Assembly (NCBI GenBank): GCA_964646515.1
Contig: CAZYES010000001.1
Span: forward strand, 1-64,000
Direction of reading: 5' to 3'
Origin: C7867-002 sp964646515
GTDB taxonomy: Bacteria > Patescibacteriota > Minisyncoccia > Phycocordibacterales > PALSA-1337
Length of the DNA: 64,000 bases
Below are positions 1 through 7,914 of this stretch, in pieces. Position 1 is the stretch's first letter. Each line of letters starts with the position of its first letter. A program made the position numbers and the translations under genes. The notes under the pieces are model-generated. The model saw only the letters and a list, made by a program, of their open reading frames with translations. It was not told the DNA's origin and ran no database searches.

Positions 1-59
1 AAGTATTATGTGAATCAATTACCAGCAGAGTGCAAAAATGGGTGGGGTTATTCAGCTCC

Positions 60-87
60 TTTACTTTTTCATTTTTTGTGATATATT
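60..87 (+). promoter_or_regulatory. clpP promoter
   Basis: A -35 box TTTACT (60-65), a 16-nt spacer and an extended -10 TGaTATATT (TATATT at 82-87) lie upstream of clpP. Transcription would start near 94, giving a leader of about 30 nt. A second -10-like CATAAT at 118-123 is too close to the ATG to make a useful transcript. Confidence 0.5.
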
Positions 88-124
88 CTTTAGGCATTTA
101 TAAATCAAATCAATTTGCATAATT

Positions 125-706
125 ATGTTAATTCCAACTGTTATTGAGAAATCAAGTTTTGGCGAAAGGGCATATGACATCTACTCTAGATTACTCAAAG
201 ATAGTATTGTTTTTTTGGGTGGGCCGATTGATGATCACCTCGCCAATCTTGTGATAGCTCAGCTTTTATTTCTACAGTCAGAAAATCCGAAGAAAGAAAT
301 TTCACTCTATATCAATTCGCCGGGCGGTTCTGTGACTGCCACTTTGGCGATTATAGATACCATGAACTACATCAAGAATGATATATCTACAGTATGCGTT
401 GGTATTGCTGCTTCTGGTGCGGCATTGGTTTTGTCAGCGGGGTCCAAAGGAAAGCGTATGGCTTTGCCGAACTCTGAAGTCATGATCCATCAGCCTATAG
501 GTGGTACCGAAGGCCAGGCTTCGGACATCGAAATCAGCGCCAAACATATTTTAAAGACTCGTTCGGCGCTCAACAAAATTTTGTCAAAAAATACCGGACA
601 GTCACTTTCTAGGATCGAAAAAGATGTTGATCGTGACTTCTTTATGGATGCGGACGAAGCCAAAAAGTATGGGATTATTGATCAGGTCGTAAATGTGAAA
701 AAATAA
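125..706 (+). CDS. clpP: ATP-dependent Clp protease proteolytic subunit ClpP
   Basis: Serine peptidase that forms the proteolytic barrel of Clp proteases and degrades unfolded or tagged cytoplasmic proteins delivered by a ClpX/ClpC-type ATPase. At 193 residues it has normal family length. The catalytic triad is visible as Ser97 in the AASGA motif, His122 in MIHQP and Asp171 in the RDFFM segment, with the usual YINSPGGS stretch at 62-69. No Clp ATPase gene is adjacent. It is followed 70 bp later by rsmE on the same strand and faces the trigger factor gene, another protein-quality gene. Confidence 0.95.
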   Translation: MLIPTVIEKSSFGERAYDIYSRLLKDSIVFLGGPIDDHLANLVIAQLLFLQSENPKKEISLYINSPGGSVTATLAIIDTMNYIKNDISTVCVGIAASGAALVLSAGSKGKRMALPNSEVMIHQPIGGTEGQASDIEISAKHILKTRSALNKILSKNTGQSLSRIEKDVDRDFFMDADEAKKYGIIDQVVNVKK

Positions 707-776
707 AGTTATATAGTTATCAGACTATTGCCACGTCAGACATGTTAGGGCAATAGAATATTGTATTTATTATCTT

Positions 777-1517
777 ATGCGCTTGCATCGTTTCTATGTT
801 GAAGAAGAAATCAGGGTCGGAGAGAAATTTACTGTCTATTCATCTGAACTTGTCAATCAAATTAGCAGAGTTTTTCGTTTGAAAAGTGGCGACTCGGTGA
901 TTGTTTTCAATGGAACAGGTTTTGATTATGTATGCAAGATTGACAAATTTGGCGAAAGGAATAAAATTAAGGGCGACAATTCAATAGTCTTCATAGCAAC
1001 ATCAGTTAGCCGCAGTAATTTTATTTCCAAAAACGATCTATACCTTTGCTCTGCGGTTTTAAAGAGAGATAAGTTCGAGTTTGTAGTAGAGAAAGCCACC
1101 GAATTGGGTGTGGCCGGTGTCTTTCCGATACAAGCAGAAAGAAGTGAGAAGAAATCTTTGAATGAAAAACGTTTGAATAAAATTGCTATCGAAGCTAGTG
1201 AGCAGTCAGGTCGAGGCGATATCCCCACAATAAATAAAATTATGGGGTTGGGGGATGCTGTCGAGTTGTTAAAAAGACAAGGGGTCGATATACTTGCGTT
1301 TCATACGGAAGGTGAGCATTTTTCTGTTGGTTCGTTTGGCGGAAAGTCAAAAAAACAATCGTTAGCTATTTTCATAGGTCCGGAAGGGGGTTGGTCGCCC
1401 GACGAAATAGATCTGTTTCACAGAAATTCTATTCCAATCTTTTGTTTGGGTAGTCAAGTCTTACGTGCGGAAACAGCAGTTATTACCACCCTAGCATTGT
1501 TGGTTTTTGGCTATTAA
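777..1517 (+). CDS. rsmE: 16S rRNA m3U1498 methyltransferase RsmE
   Basis: SPOUT-class methyltransferase that N3-methylates U1498 of 16S rRNA (E. coli numbering) using S-adenosylmethionine. The 246-residue length fits the family. An N-terminal RNA-binding part begins with MRLHRFYV; the knotted SAM-binding part carries GPEGGW (201-206) and LGSQVLRAETA (224-234), which are diagnostic. The start at 777 has no Shine-Dalgarno sequence; a TATTTA/TATTAT -10-like stretch ends 3-7 nt before it. It may be transcribed separately from clpP or read through from it. Confidence 0.9.
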   Translation: MRLHRFYVEEEIRVGEKFTVYSSELVNQISRVFRLKSGDSVIVFNGTGFDYVCKIDKFGERNKIKGDNSIVFIATSVSRSNFISKNDLYLCSAVLKRDKFEFVVEKATELGVAGVFPIQAERSEKKSLNEKRLNKIAIEASEQSGRGDIPTINKIMGLGDAVELLKRQGVDILAFHTEGEHFSVGSFGGKSKKQSLAIFIGPEGGWSPDEIDLFHRNSIPIFCLGSQVLRAETAVITTLALLVFGY

Positions 1518-1564
1518 AGATTTTCACTTTGGATCTACTTATGAATGTTTCACAGAATATAGCA

Positions 1565-2644
1565 TTATTTTTCTAGCCACTGAAAGACTTTTTCATTTGT
1601 AAGTACTGTTTCAACATATGTTGTCGCATGCTCACGATTGGCTTCTTTGTAATGTTCGATAATGTTATTGACTTCAACGTCCACTTCTTCTTTGCTCGGC
1701 ATGATCTTTTCTGTTGTAGCGATGGCATTCAATATTAATTGGAGCTTGGCTTTCTTCTCGGCGTATGGTCTCCATTCTTTGCGTATGTCCTCTAGTGATT
1801 TTTTGGCGTGCTTGAGATAATCATCCATTTTTACTCCCATTTTTTCTGTGTCTTGCTCAAATTGTTGTTGTGTACGGTCAAGCTCACTTTCTATCATGAT
1901 TTCTGGCAATTCTATTTTTGTTTCATGAACTATGGCATCCGCAATTTTGATACGAGTCTTTTCTTTTACTTCGTCTTCTTTGTTTTTGCCTATGATCTCT
2001 CGGGCTTTGTTTTTGAAGTCTTCAACATCTTTGAAATCTCCCAAGGTGCGTACAAATTCATCGTTGAACTCTGGTAGTGAATTTAGAATTGCCTTTTCGT
2101 GTTCCTCGGTAGTCATTTTTTCATGGTCGTGGTCTTTGTGAGATGCGTACGATTTTCGGATACGTAAAATAGCTTCGTTTACATCTTTGTCAGTCACTTT
2201 GGGTTCAGTCGGTTGATTTTTATCGAGTATTTCCCTGGCTAACTTTTTGCAATCAGGTAATTTGAATTTAGGGACTATTGCGGTTGTTACCTTAAACTCG
2301 AGAGGATTGTCTTTTGCGAGCTTGGTGATCTGAACTAGGGGTTTTCCTATAGCGTCTATCTCATTATCAATCAATATTTCGACGTAAGCTTTTGGGATTG
2401 CCACTTCGGCCATTTCTTCATTGATGGTTCTTTCACCGACTTTGGCTATCAGAATATTTTCGGGCACCATTCCTTTTCTAAACCCCGGAACAGTAATTGT
2501 CTCGTTGATATTTTTTAATGCCTGTTTATGATATTTTTCCCAGATCTCTTCTGGAATCGAGGCAATAATCTCAACCATCGATTTTTCTAAATTTTTGATC
2601 GTGGCGGTGTCGTATGATTTTTGATTGGTTTGTGTGTTTTTCAT
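1565..2644 (-). CDS. tig: Trigger factor without the peptidyl-prolyl isomerase domain
   Basis: Ribosome-associated chaperone for nascent chains. I place the start at 2644 (MKNTQTN), giving 359 residues; the frame stays open to an upstream ATG at 2710, but that extra segment does not resemble the family. The ribosome-binding loop GFRKG is at residues 54-58. After the N-terminal domain the chain runs, through about 30 charged residues with a His/Glu patch, directly into the LPEFNDEFV segment that opens the C-terminal substrate-cradling domain. The FKBP-type isomerase domain of about 90 residues (E. coli residues 150-245) is therefore missing. The gene converges on rsmE. Confidence 0.88.
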   Translation of the reverse strand: MKNTQTNQKSYDTATIKNLEKSMVEIIASIPEEIWEKYHKQALKNINETITVPGFRKGMVPENILIAKVGERTINEEMAEVAIPKAYVEILIDNEIDAIGKPLVQITKLAKDNPLEFKVTTAIVPKFKLPDCKKLAREILDKNQPTEPKVTDKDVNEAILRIRKSYASHKDHDHEKMTTEEHEKAILNSLPEFNDEFVRTLGDFKDVEDFKNKAREIIGKNKEDEVKEKTRIKIADAIVHETKIELPEIMIESELDRTQQQFEQDTEKMGVKMDDYLKHAKKSLEDIRKEWRPYAEKKAKLQLILNAIATTEKIMPSKEEVDVEVNNIIEHYKEANREHATTYVETVLTNEKVFQWLEK

Positions 2645-2749
2645 AGATGGCAGTCTACAGAAAAGGGGATAAGTACGCAAGACTGTTAGATATATGAAAC
2701 AAAAATGCACGAATCGAGGTATTCGCGCATTTCTTGTTTTATAAGTCTA

Positions 2750-3157
2750 TTAGAAATTTTGTGTATCCAGGCCGTCTATTGATTTGTTCAGGTCGGCTTC
2801 TAGAGATTGTATGTCGTCAGCTTTGTCTGTAATAGGCGCGACTACTTGGTCGGTTACATTTTCATTGATAGTGTTATTCATGCCTATATTGTTGTTTTGA
2901 GGCAGGTTTGGCTCATTCAACCTCGAGGCGAATAGATATAGAGTGACAATTATAACAGCGAGTACGACTACGAGCACAATCATAATCGGTCCAACTTTTT
3001 TGTTACTGGTCTTATTGTCTGTCGTGCCTGGAGATACGGGAGCAGTTGATGTGTCATTCAGTGGTGAAAAACTTGAAGGTGAAGTCTCCGGCGTTTTATA
3101 ACTATTGTAATCTTTGCTTGGTGTGGTATTTGTAGGTTGTTGGTTACTTGGTTCCAT
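2750..3157 (-). CDS. Small single-pass membrane protein, unknown function
   Basis: A 135-residue protein I do not recognise. The first 55 residues are rich in Ser, Thr, Pro and Asn and look disordered. One strongly hydrophobic membrane segment follows (about residues 56-77, GPIMIVLVVVLAVIIV), then an Asn/Asp-rich tail of about 58 residues. With Lys residues just before the helix, the N terminus is probably cytoplasmic and the tail external. It lies 105 bp downstream of tig and 33 bp after the secreted protein at 3191-4006 in the direction of transcription, so the two envelope genes may share a transcript. Confidence 0.6.
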   Translation of the reverse strand: MEPSNQQPTNTTPSKDYNSYKTPETSPSSFSPLNDTSTAPVSPGTTDNKTSNKKVGPIMIVLVVVLAVIIVTLYLFASRLNEPNLPQNNNIGMNNTINENVTDQVVAPITDKADDIQSLEADLNKSIDGLDTQNF

Positions 3158-3190
3158 GTTTTTATTATTAAATCTATCTTTTATTAATTA

Positions 3191-4006
3191 TTATTGATTA
3201 GTAGTTGTAGCCGTGCTTGTCGCTATGGTAGTAGTGGCTGTGGTAGTTGTGGCATTTATAGGTTGCGTGGAGGTAGCATAATTGTTACCGATCTTGAGCC
3301 CCATTGCATGGGCTATGGCTACCACAACGTCTACTAAAGCTTTTTGTGCGCTCTTGATGGCTTTTTGGGCATCTGTTGCAAATGCTCTTGGTTTTGTAAG
3401 ATCTACGGTAGTTGAAGCGGTAGATGTGGCTGTACTTGTGGCTGTTAATGATTTTATCAGGTTGTTAATTGTGTTTTGGGCGACAGTGATTTTGTTGTCA
3501 GCGATGGTAAGCAGGCTTTTTGCTTTGGTCATGTCTCTGCCACTGGCGGTTGCTTTCGTTATCCTTGAATTTATACGTTCCCTGATCTGTTTTAGGTTGT
3601 TCAAGGCATTTTGCAATTGTTTCTCTATATTCTTTTTTCTAGCATGGAACGCGTCAGACAGCATTTCTTTGCCATTGTTTCTATACGCGTTCTCGTTTCT
3701 ATTATTTTGTCTGTTTTCATTTCTTGTTGAAGTACTTGAAGTTCCCGCAATGTTTGTAGTTGTTGAACCATTATACATTCGTGGGCCATTCTTTGTGGTC
3801 GACTGGGTAGTACTTCCGTATAATCTCTCTAGTTTGTTATCTCTGGCATCCTGATTATTTTTTATGTCTTGACCTTTTGATTCGATAACATTATTTATAC
3901 GACCCAAAACCGATAGATGGTCAAGTTCTGTGGCATTGGTTACTATTGGTCCAGCTATAAGGATTGTTAGGATTATAATACTAAAAATATAGTGATGTTT
4001 TTTCAT
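3191..4006 (-). CDS. Secreted Thr/Ser-rich coiled-coil protein, unknown function
   Basis: A 271-residue protein with a clear signal peptide (Lys residues, then the core IFSIIILTILIAG, probable cleavage after TNA near residue 25). The mature part has a Ser/Thr/Asn-rich spacer, a helical segment of about 110 residues with heptad-like Leu/Ile spacing (about 118-230) and a low-complexity Thr-Ala-Ser tail. Such tails are common in Parcubacterial exported proteins, but I know no function. It could be a cell-surface or pilus-associated protein. Confidence 0.6.
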   Translation of the reverse strand: MKKHHYIFSIIILTILIAGPIVTNATELDHLSVLGRINNVIESKGQDIKNNQDARDNKLERLYGSTTQSTTKNGPRMYNGSTTTNIAGTSSTSTRNENRQNNRNENAYRNNGKEMLSDAFHARKKNIEKQLQNALNNLKQIRERINSRITKATASGRDMTKAKSLLTIADNKITVAQNTINNLIKSLTATSTATSTASTTVDLTKPRAFATDAQKAIKSAQKALVDVVVAIAHAMGLKIGNNYATSTQPINATTTTATTTIATSTATTTNQ

Positions 4007-4184
4007 ATATTTACTATTGGTTTAATAATCTGCGTACGTTGAGTGTCTAATCGTACATCTTTCTTACTAACCATATTGTACTTCGTGATTATTTTTGGCG
4101 CAATGACTTATTAAGTCTAGCCTCCAAATTGGTGCCATAATCATAAAGCCCAACAAATTGGAGTTGGAAGGTTATAAGCTTATC

Positions 4185-4216
4185 GATAATGCCCCATATC
4201 ATGATGGGGCATTATC
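4185..4216 (-). terminator. 13-bp stem-loop downstream of hppA
   Basis: A perfect inverted repeat, GATAATGCCCCAT (4185-4197) and its complement (4204-4216), separated by a 6-nt loop. It lies 26 bp past the hppA stop codon. There is no U-run on the minus side, so it may act as an mRNA 3' stabiliser rather than a classical intrinsic terminator. Confidence 0.55.
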
Positions 4217-4241
4217 CTAAAACTAGGTTTACAATTTTAGT

Positions 4242-6224
4242 TTAAACAAGGAAGGCTACTATCAATATGGCCACAATATTCAAGATTTTGATCATCGGAT
4301 TGATGGCAGGGCCAGCCGTATCCTTGTATGGATCTCCAACGGTATCTCCAGTGATGGCGGCTTTGTGCGCATCGGATCCCTTTCCTCCGTGAGCGCCTCC
4401 CTCGATATGTTTCTTGGCATTATCCCAAGCGCCTCCGCCAGATGTCATGGAGATCGCTACAAATAGGCCAGTGACAATCGAACCTACTAGTAGGCCACCG
4501 AGAGCGACGGGGCCGAGAACAAAACCCACGATTATCGGGGCAAGGACAGGGATGAGGGCGGGGAGGATCATTTCTTTGATGGCTGCTGAAGTGACAATAT
4601 CTACACAACGAGCATAGTCCGGTTTGGCAACGCCCTGCATGATGCCTTTTATCTCACGAAATTGACGGCGGACCTCCTCAACGACTTTACCTGCAGCTTT
4701 ACCAACAGCTTCCATTGATAGGGCGGCGAAATAATAAGGTAGAAGCCCTCCAATAAATAGACCCACGATAACCCTGGGATCGCTCAAACTGAATGATAAG
4801 TTTGGCACTAGTTCTGTATAAGAAGCAAAGAGTACCAAAGCTGCCAGACCAGCTGAACCGATGGCGTAACCTTTGGTGACGGCTTTGGTTGTGTTTCCGA
4901 CGGCATCCAGAGGGTCTGTGACATCACGGACTTCTTTTGGTAAATTGGCCATTTCGGCTATCCCTCCGGCATTGTCGGTGATAGGCCCATAGGCATCGAT
5001 AGCAACAATGATTCCTGCCATTGAAAGCATGCTCATTGCGGCAATGGCTATACCATAAAGACCGGCGAAATAATAAGCAGCCAAAATACCAGCGACGATT
5101 GTGATTAGAGGCCAAGCAGTCGCTTTCATTGATATTGCAAGCCCTTGAATAATATTAGTACCGTGGCCAGAGATGGAAGCACTGGCTATTGATTGAACAG
5201 GAGAATATTTGGTAGAAGTATAATATTCTGTAATAACTACTAACAATGCAGTGACAATAAGACCGACTAGAGTGCAACCAAACAGATTCGGAACGCTGTA
5301 TGTACCATTGGCTTTCATTATTACATTAGTGGCGGGGTAGAAAGCAAAGGCGGCAAGTGCTCCAGCAACAGCCAATCCTTTGTACATGGCCCCCATGATA
5401 TTTTTTGAATTTCCCATTCTTACAAACCAAGTACCAATGATGGAGGCAATGATCGCTATAGCCCCAATGACTAAAGGATACATGAGAGCACCATTAAATC
5501 CTTTGAATAATGTTGCGCCTAGCATCATAGCCGCTATGGTTGTGACAGCGTAGGTTTCGAACAAATCGGCAGCCATACCTGCGCAATCTCCGACGTTATC
5601 TCCCACATTGTCAGCGATGACACCTGGATTTCTCGGGTCATCCTCCGGTATTCCAGCTTCTACTTTGCCCACCAGATCAGTACCAACATCAGCGGCCTTG
5701 GTGAATATTCCGCCACCAAGACGGGCAAAAACTGAAATTAGGCTGGCACCAAATGCTAGACCAATCAGGGAGGTCACATCTCTGGTTATTGCATAAAACA
5801 CAGTAACACCGAGCAGAGCCAGGCCGACTACTAGAAGTCCGGTTACGGAACCCCCTTTGAAGGCCAAACTGAGAGCTGGGGACAACCCGTGCTTGGCGGC
5901 TTCGGCGGTGCGTATATTTGTACGGACCGATACATTCATACCTATATAACCCGTAAGTGCGGATAGTGTTGCGCCGACTAGGAAGCCGATACCGGTTGTA
6001 ATATCTAAAGCGAGCCAAAGAATGATGAAGAGTATGATGGCAATTATTGTAATTGTCTTGTATTGGCGATTTAGATAGGCCTTGGCACCAGCTTGAATGG
6101 CAAAAGCGATTTCCTTCATTTTGTCACTGCCAGCAGGTTTCTTCATGATCGAAGATATCAAGAATAGCCCATAACCTATTGCGATCAGGGAAGTAATGAG
6201 TGCGAATATTTCTGATTTTTGCAT
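4242..6224 (-). CDS. hppA: Membrane-bound proton-translocating pyrophosphatase, K+-independent type
   Basis: Integral membrane pump that couples pyrophosphate hydrolysis to proton export. The 660 residues hold about 16 hydrophobic segments and the acidic pyrophosphate/Mg site (KAADVGTDLVGKVEAGIPED, 176-195, followed by DNVGDNVGDCAGMAAD). The GNTT motif continues with Lys447 and Thr450; these two positions distinguish K+-independent proton pumps from K+-dependent ones, so proton pumping without potassium is expected. A TATAAT box on the minus strand (6257-6252) gives a leader of about 20 nt. In a small fermentative cell it would recover energy from biosynthetic pyrophosphate. Confidence 0.94.
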   Translation of the reverse strand: MQKSEIFALITSLIAIGYGLFLISSIMKKPAGSDKMKEIAFAIQAGAKAYLNRQYKTITIIAIILFIILWLALDITTGIGFLVGATLSALTGYIGMNVSVRTNIRTAEAAKHGLSPALSLAFKGGSVTGLLVVGLALLGVTVFYAITRDVTSLIGLAFGASLISVFARLGGGIFTKAADVGTDLVGKVEAGIPEDDPRNPGVIADNVGDNVGDCAGMAADLFETYAVTTIAAMMLGATLFKGFNGALMYPLVIGAIAIIASIIGTWFVRMGNSKNIMGAMYKGLAVAGALAAFAFYPATNVIMKANGTYSVPNLFGCTLVGLIVTALLVVITEYYTSTKYSPVQSIASASISGHGTNIIQGLAISMKATAWPLITIVAGILAAYYFAGLYGIAIAAMSMLSMAGIIVAIDAYGPITDNAGGIAEMANLPKEVRDVTDPLDAVGNTTKAVTKGYAIGSAGLAALVLFASYTELVPNLSFSLSDPRVIVGLFIGGLLPYYFAALSMEAVGKAAGKVVEEVRRQFREIKGIMQGVAKPDYARCVDIVTSAAIKEMILPALIPVLAPIIVGFVLGPVALGGLLVGSIVTGLFVAISMTSGGGAWDNAKKHIEGGAHGGKGSDAHKAAITGDTVGDPYKDTAGPAINPMIKILNIVAILIVAFLV

Positions 6225-6291
6225 GATTTTCTTATAAAACTGTTAATTAATATTATAATGAGCGCATTCTAGTAAATAAGGATGGCCTTGT

Positions 6292-7527
6292 CTATTTACT
6301 TTCTTCCACCTTTTCTTTTTCTACAGCTTTTTCTTCCATTTTGTTCTCTTCGATTTCGGCTACCACTTCTGCTTCATCTGTGGCCATATCTGGTTCTTCT
6401 GTGTCTAGGTCTGTGTCGTTTGCAGATTTTATATCTATTTTCCAACCAGTTAATTTTGCGGCAAGACGTACATTTTGCCCGCCTTTGCCTATAGCGAGAG
6501 ATTGTTCATCTTCGGTGACGGTAACAATAGCGCGATGTTCATTCTCGTCCAATTCAAGGCTGACTACTTCGGCAGGAGAGAGGGCTTCTTCAATGAAGAG
6601 AGCTGGATCTTCGTTCCATTCGACGATGTCGATCTTTTCACCAGATAGTTCACTAGTTACGGTTGAGACGCGGACACCACGTTGGCCGACCATAGAACCG
6701 ATCGGATCAATATGCGCGTCGTGAGAGACAACGGCGATTTTTGAACGAGAGCCGGCTTCACGGGCAATGGCTTTGATTTCCACGATGCCGGAAGCAATTT
6801 CTGGGGTTTCGGTCTCAAAAAGTTTTGCCAAGAATTTTGGATGTGAACGTGACAGTTTGAGGACAATTCCTTTTGGGGTTTCTTCAACTGCAAATAAGTA
6901 AGAACGTATACGGTCTCCGGTCTTCCAGCGCTCACTGGGGATCTGTTCTTCATAAGGAATGACACCTATAGCACGGCCCATGTCTATGTAAACAGTGCCT
7001 CGTTCTACCCGTTCAACTGTACCGGTGACGACTTCACCTTCTTTTTGGCCAAATTCGCTCATGACTGATATCTTTTCAGCCTCGCGAATTTTTTGGATAA
7101 TGATTTGTTTGGCAGTTTGGGCAGCTATTCGTCCGAAATCGGCCTTAGTTTCTAAGGGGAAAATCAATTCGTCACCTATTTCAACGTTCTTTTTTATCTT
7201 TTTGGCATCTTCCAAAAGCATGTGTTGCTCTGGATTGAAACGGATCTTGATGTCTTCGACAGCTGTTTCTTTCAGATTTTCTTCGAGCTCTTTGTCACCT
7301 TCCATGATTACTTGTTTTCTATCGACAACAATCTTCACTTGCCAAAATTCGACAGCACCACTGTTAGAATCAAAAGAAGCACGTACAATCTGGCCTTTTT
7401 TGCCATATTCTTTTTTATAGGCTGTGGCTAGAGACATGGCAATCGCTTCCAGAGTCTTGTCGCGTGGAATACCACGCTCTTCCTCAAGTTGCTGTACTAC
7501 AGAATTTATTACTTTGAGATCAAACAT
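6292..7527 (-). CDS. nusA: Transcription termination/antitermination factor NusA
   Basis: RNA polymerase-binding factor that modulates pausing, termination and antitermination. Domains in order: N-terminal polymerase-binding domain (about 1-155), S1 domain (about 163-228), KH1 with GQRG (281-284), KH2 with GKGG (347-350), then an acidic/Lys-Glu tail (366-411) without the C-terminal repeats of proteobacterial NusA. At 411 residues it resembles the shorter NusA of Gram-positive bacteria. It lies alone; the usual neighbours rimP, infB and rbfA are not in the window. Confidence 0.93.
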   Translation of the reverse strand: MFDLKVINSVVQQLEEERGIPRDKTLEAIAMSLATAYKKEYGKKGQIVRASFDSNSGAVEFWQVKIVVDRKQVIMEGDKELEENLKETAVEDIKIRFNPEQHMLLEDAKKIKKNVEIGDELIFPLETKADFGRIAAQTAKQIIIQKIREAEKISVMSEFGQKEGEVVTGTVERVERGTVYIDMGRAIGVIPYEEQIPSERWKTGDRIRSYLFAVEETPKGIVLKLSRSHPKFLAKLFETETPEIASGIVEIKAIAREAGSRSKIAVVSHDAHIDPIGSMVGQRGVRVSTVTSELSGEKIDIVEWNEDPALFIEEALSPAEVVSLELDENEHRAIVTVTEDEQSLAIGKGGQNVRLAAKLTGWKIDIKSANDTDLDTEEPDMATDEAEVVAEIEENKMEEKAVEKEKVEESK

Positions 7528-7899
7528 ATATTTAGTTGTTATTGATTTTTAATAGTACGATGCTGGTGTGCACGTTATTTCACGTGGCCGAGCACCATTC
7601 TTAACGAAAATGTTCGCCAACGGGCGAACAGTTACTTAACGGGAAGAGTATAACACAATTTATTTTATCTTGATATTGACAGTCTCTTCTTTTAGATGTC
7701 TGCTGTTGAGCGGATTTATAAATTTATGGAACGTAGTTTTTTGATTGATATCGTAGGTTGATATCATTTTGCAGTACTTTGTTGGTTTATATCGAGATTG
7801 TTGTGTGTGAAATAGGATCCACGTGGGTTCAGAGATACCTGGTAATTCCGAAATTTTCTTTTTTATATAACATATTGAGTAAGTTTAGTAATGATTTGC
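7528..7899. other. Divergent nusA-pilB intergenic region with inverted repeats
   Basis: About 370 bp without a gene. On the nusA side there is a perfect 8-bp inverted repeat, TGTTCGCC (7611-7618) and GGCGAACA (7623-7630), with a 4-nt loop. Nearer nusA lies a CACGT/ACGTG dyad inside a wider GGTG/CACC pairing (about 7565-7600). Read on the minus strand both could form hairpins in a nusA leader, or they could be operators. The rest (7640-7870) is A+T-rich and I see nothing definite in it. Confidence 0.45.
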
Positions 7900-7905
7900 T
7901 ATAAT
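7897..7905 (+). promoter_or_regulatory. Extended -10 of pilB (near-leaderless)
   Basis: TGcTATAAT with TATAAT at 7900-7905 and a possible -35 TTGAGT at 7875-7880. The -10 ends 9 nt before the ATG at 7915, so the transcript would have at most a 2-3 nt leader. This also argues against the in-frame ATG at 7891, which lies upstream of the expected transcription start. Confidence 0.6.
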
Positions 7906-7914
7906 ATATGCAAT

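Noticed and set aside
3282..3854. 190-codon open frame opposite the secreted protein
   Set aside because: Antisense to a gene with a clear signal peptide; its hydrophobic composition mirrors the Thr/Ala-rich codons of the other strand.
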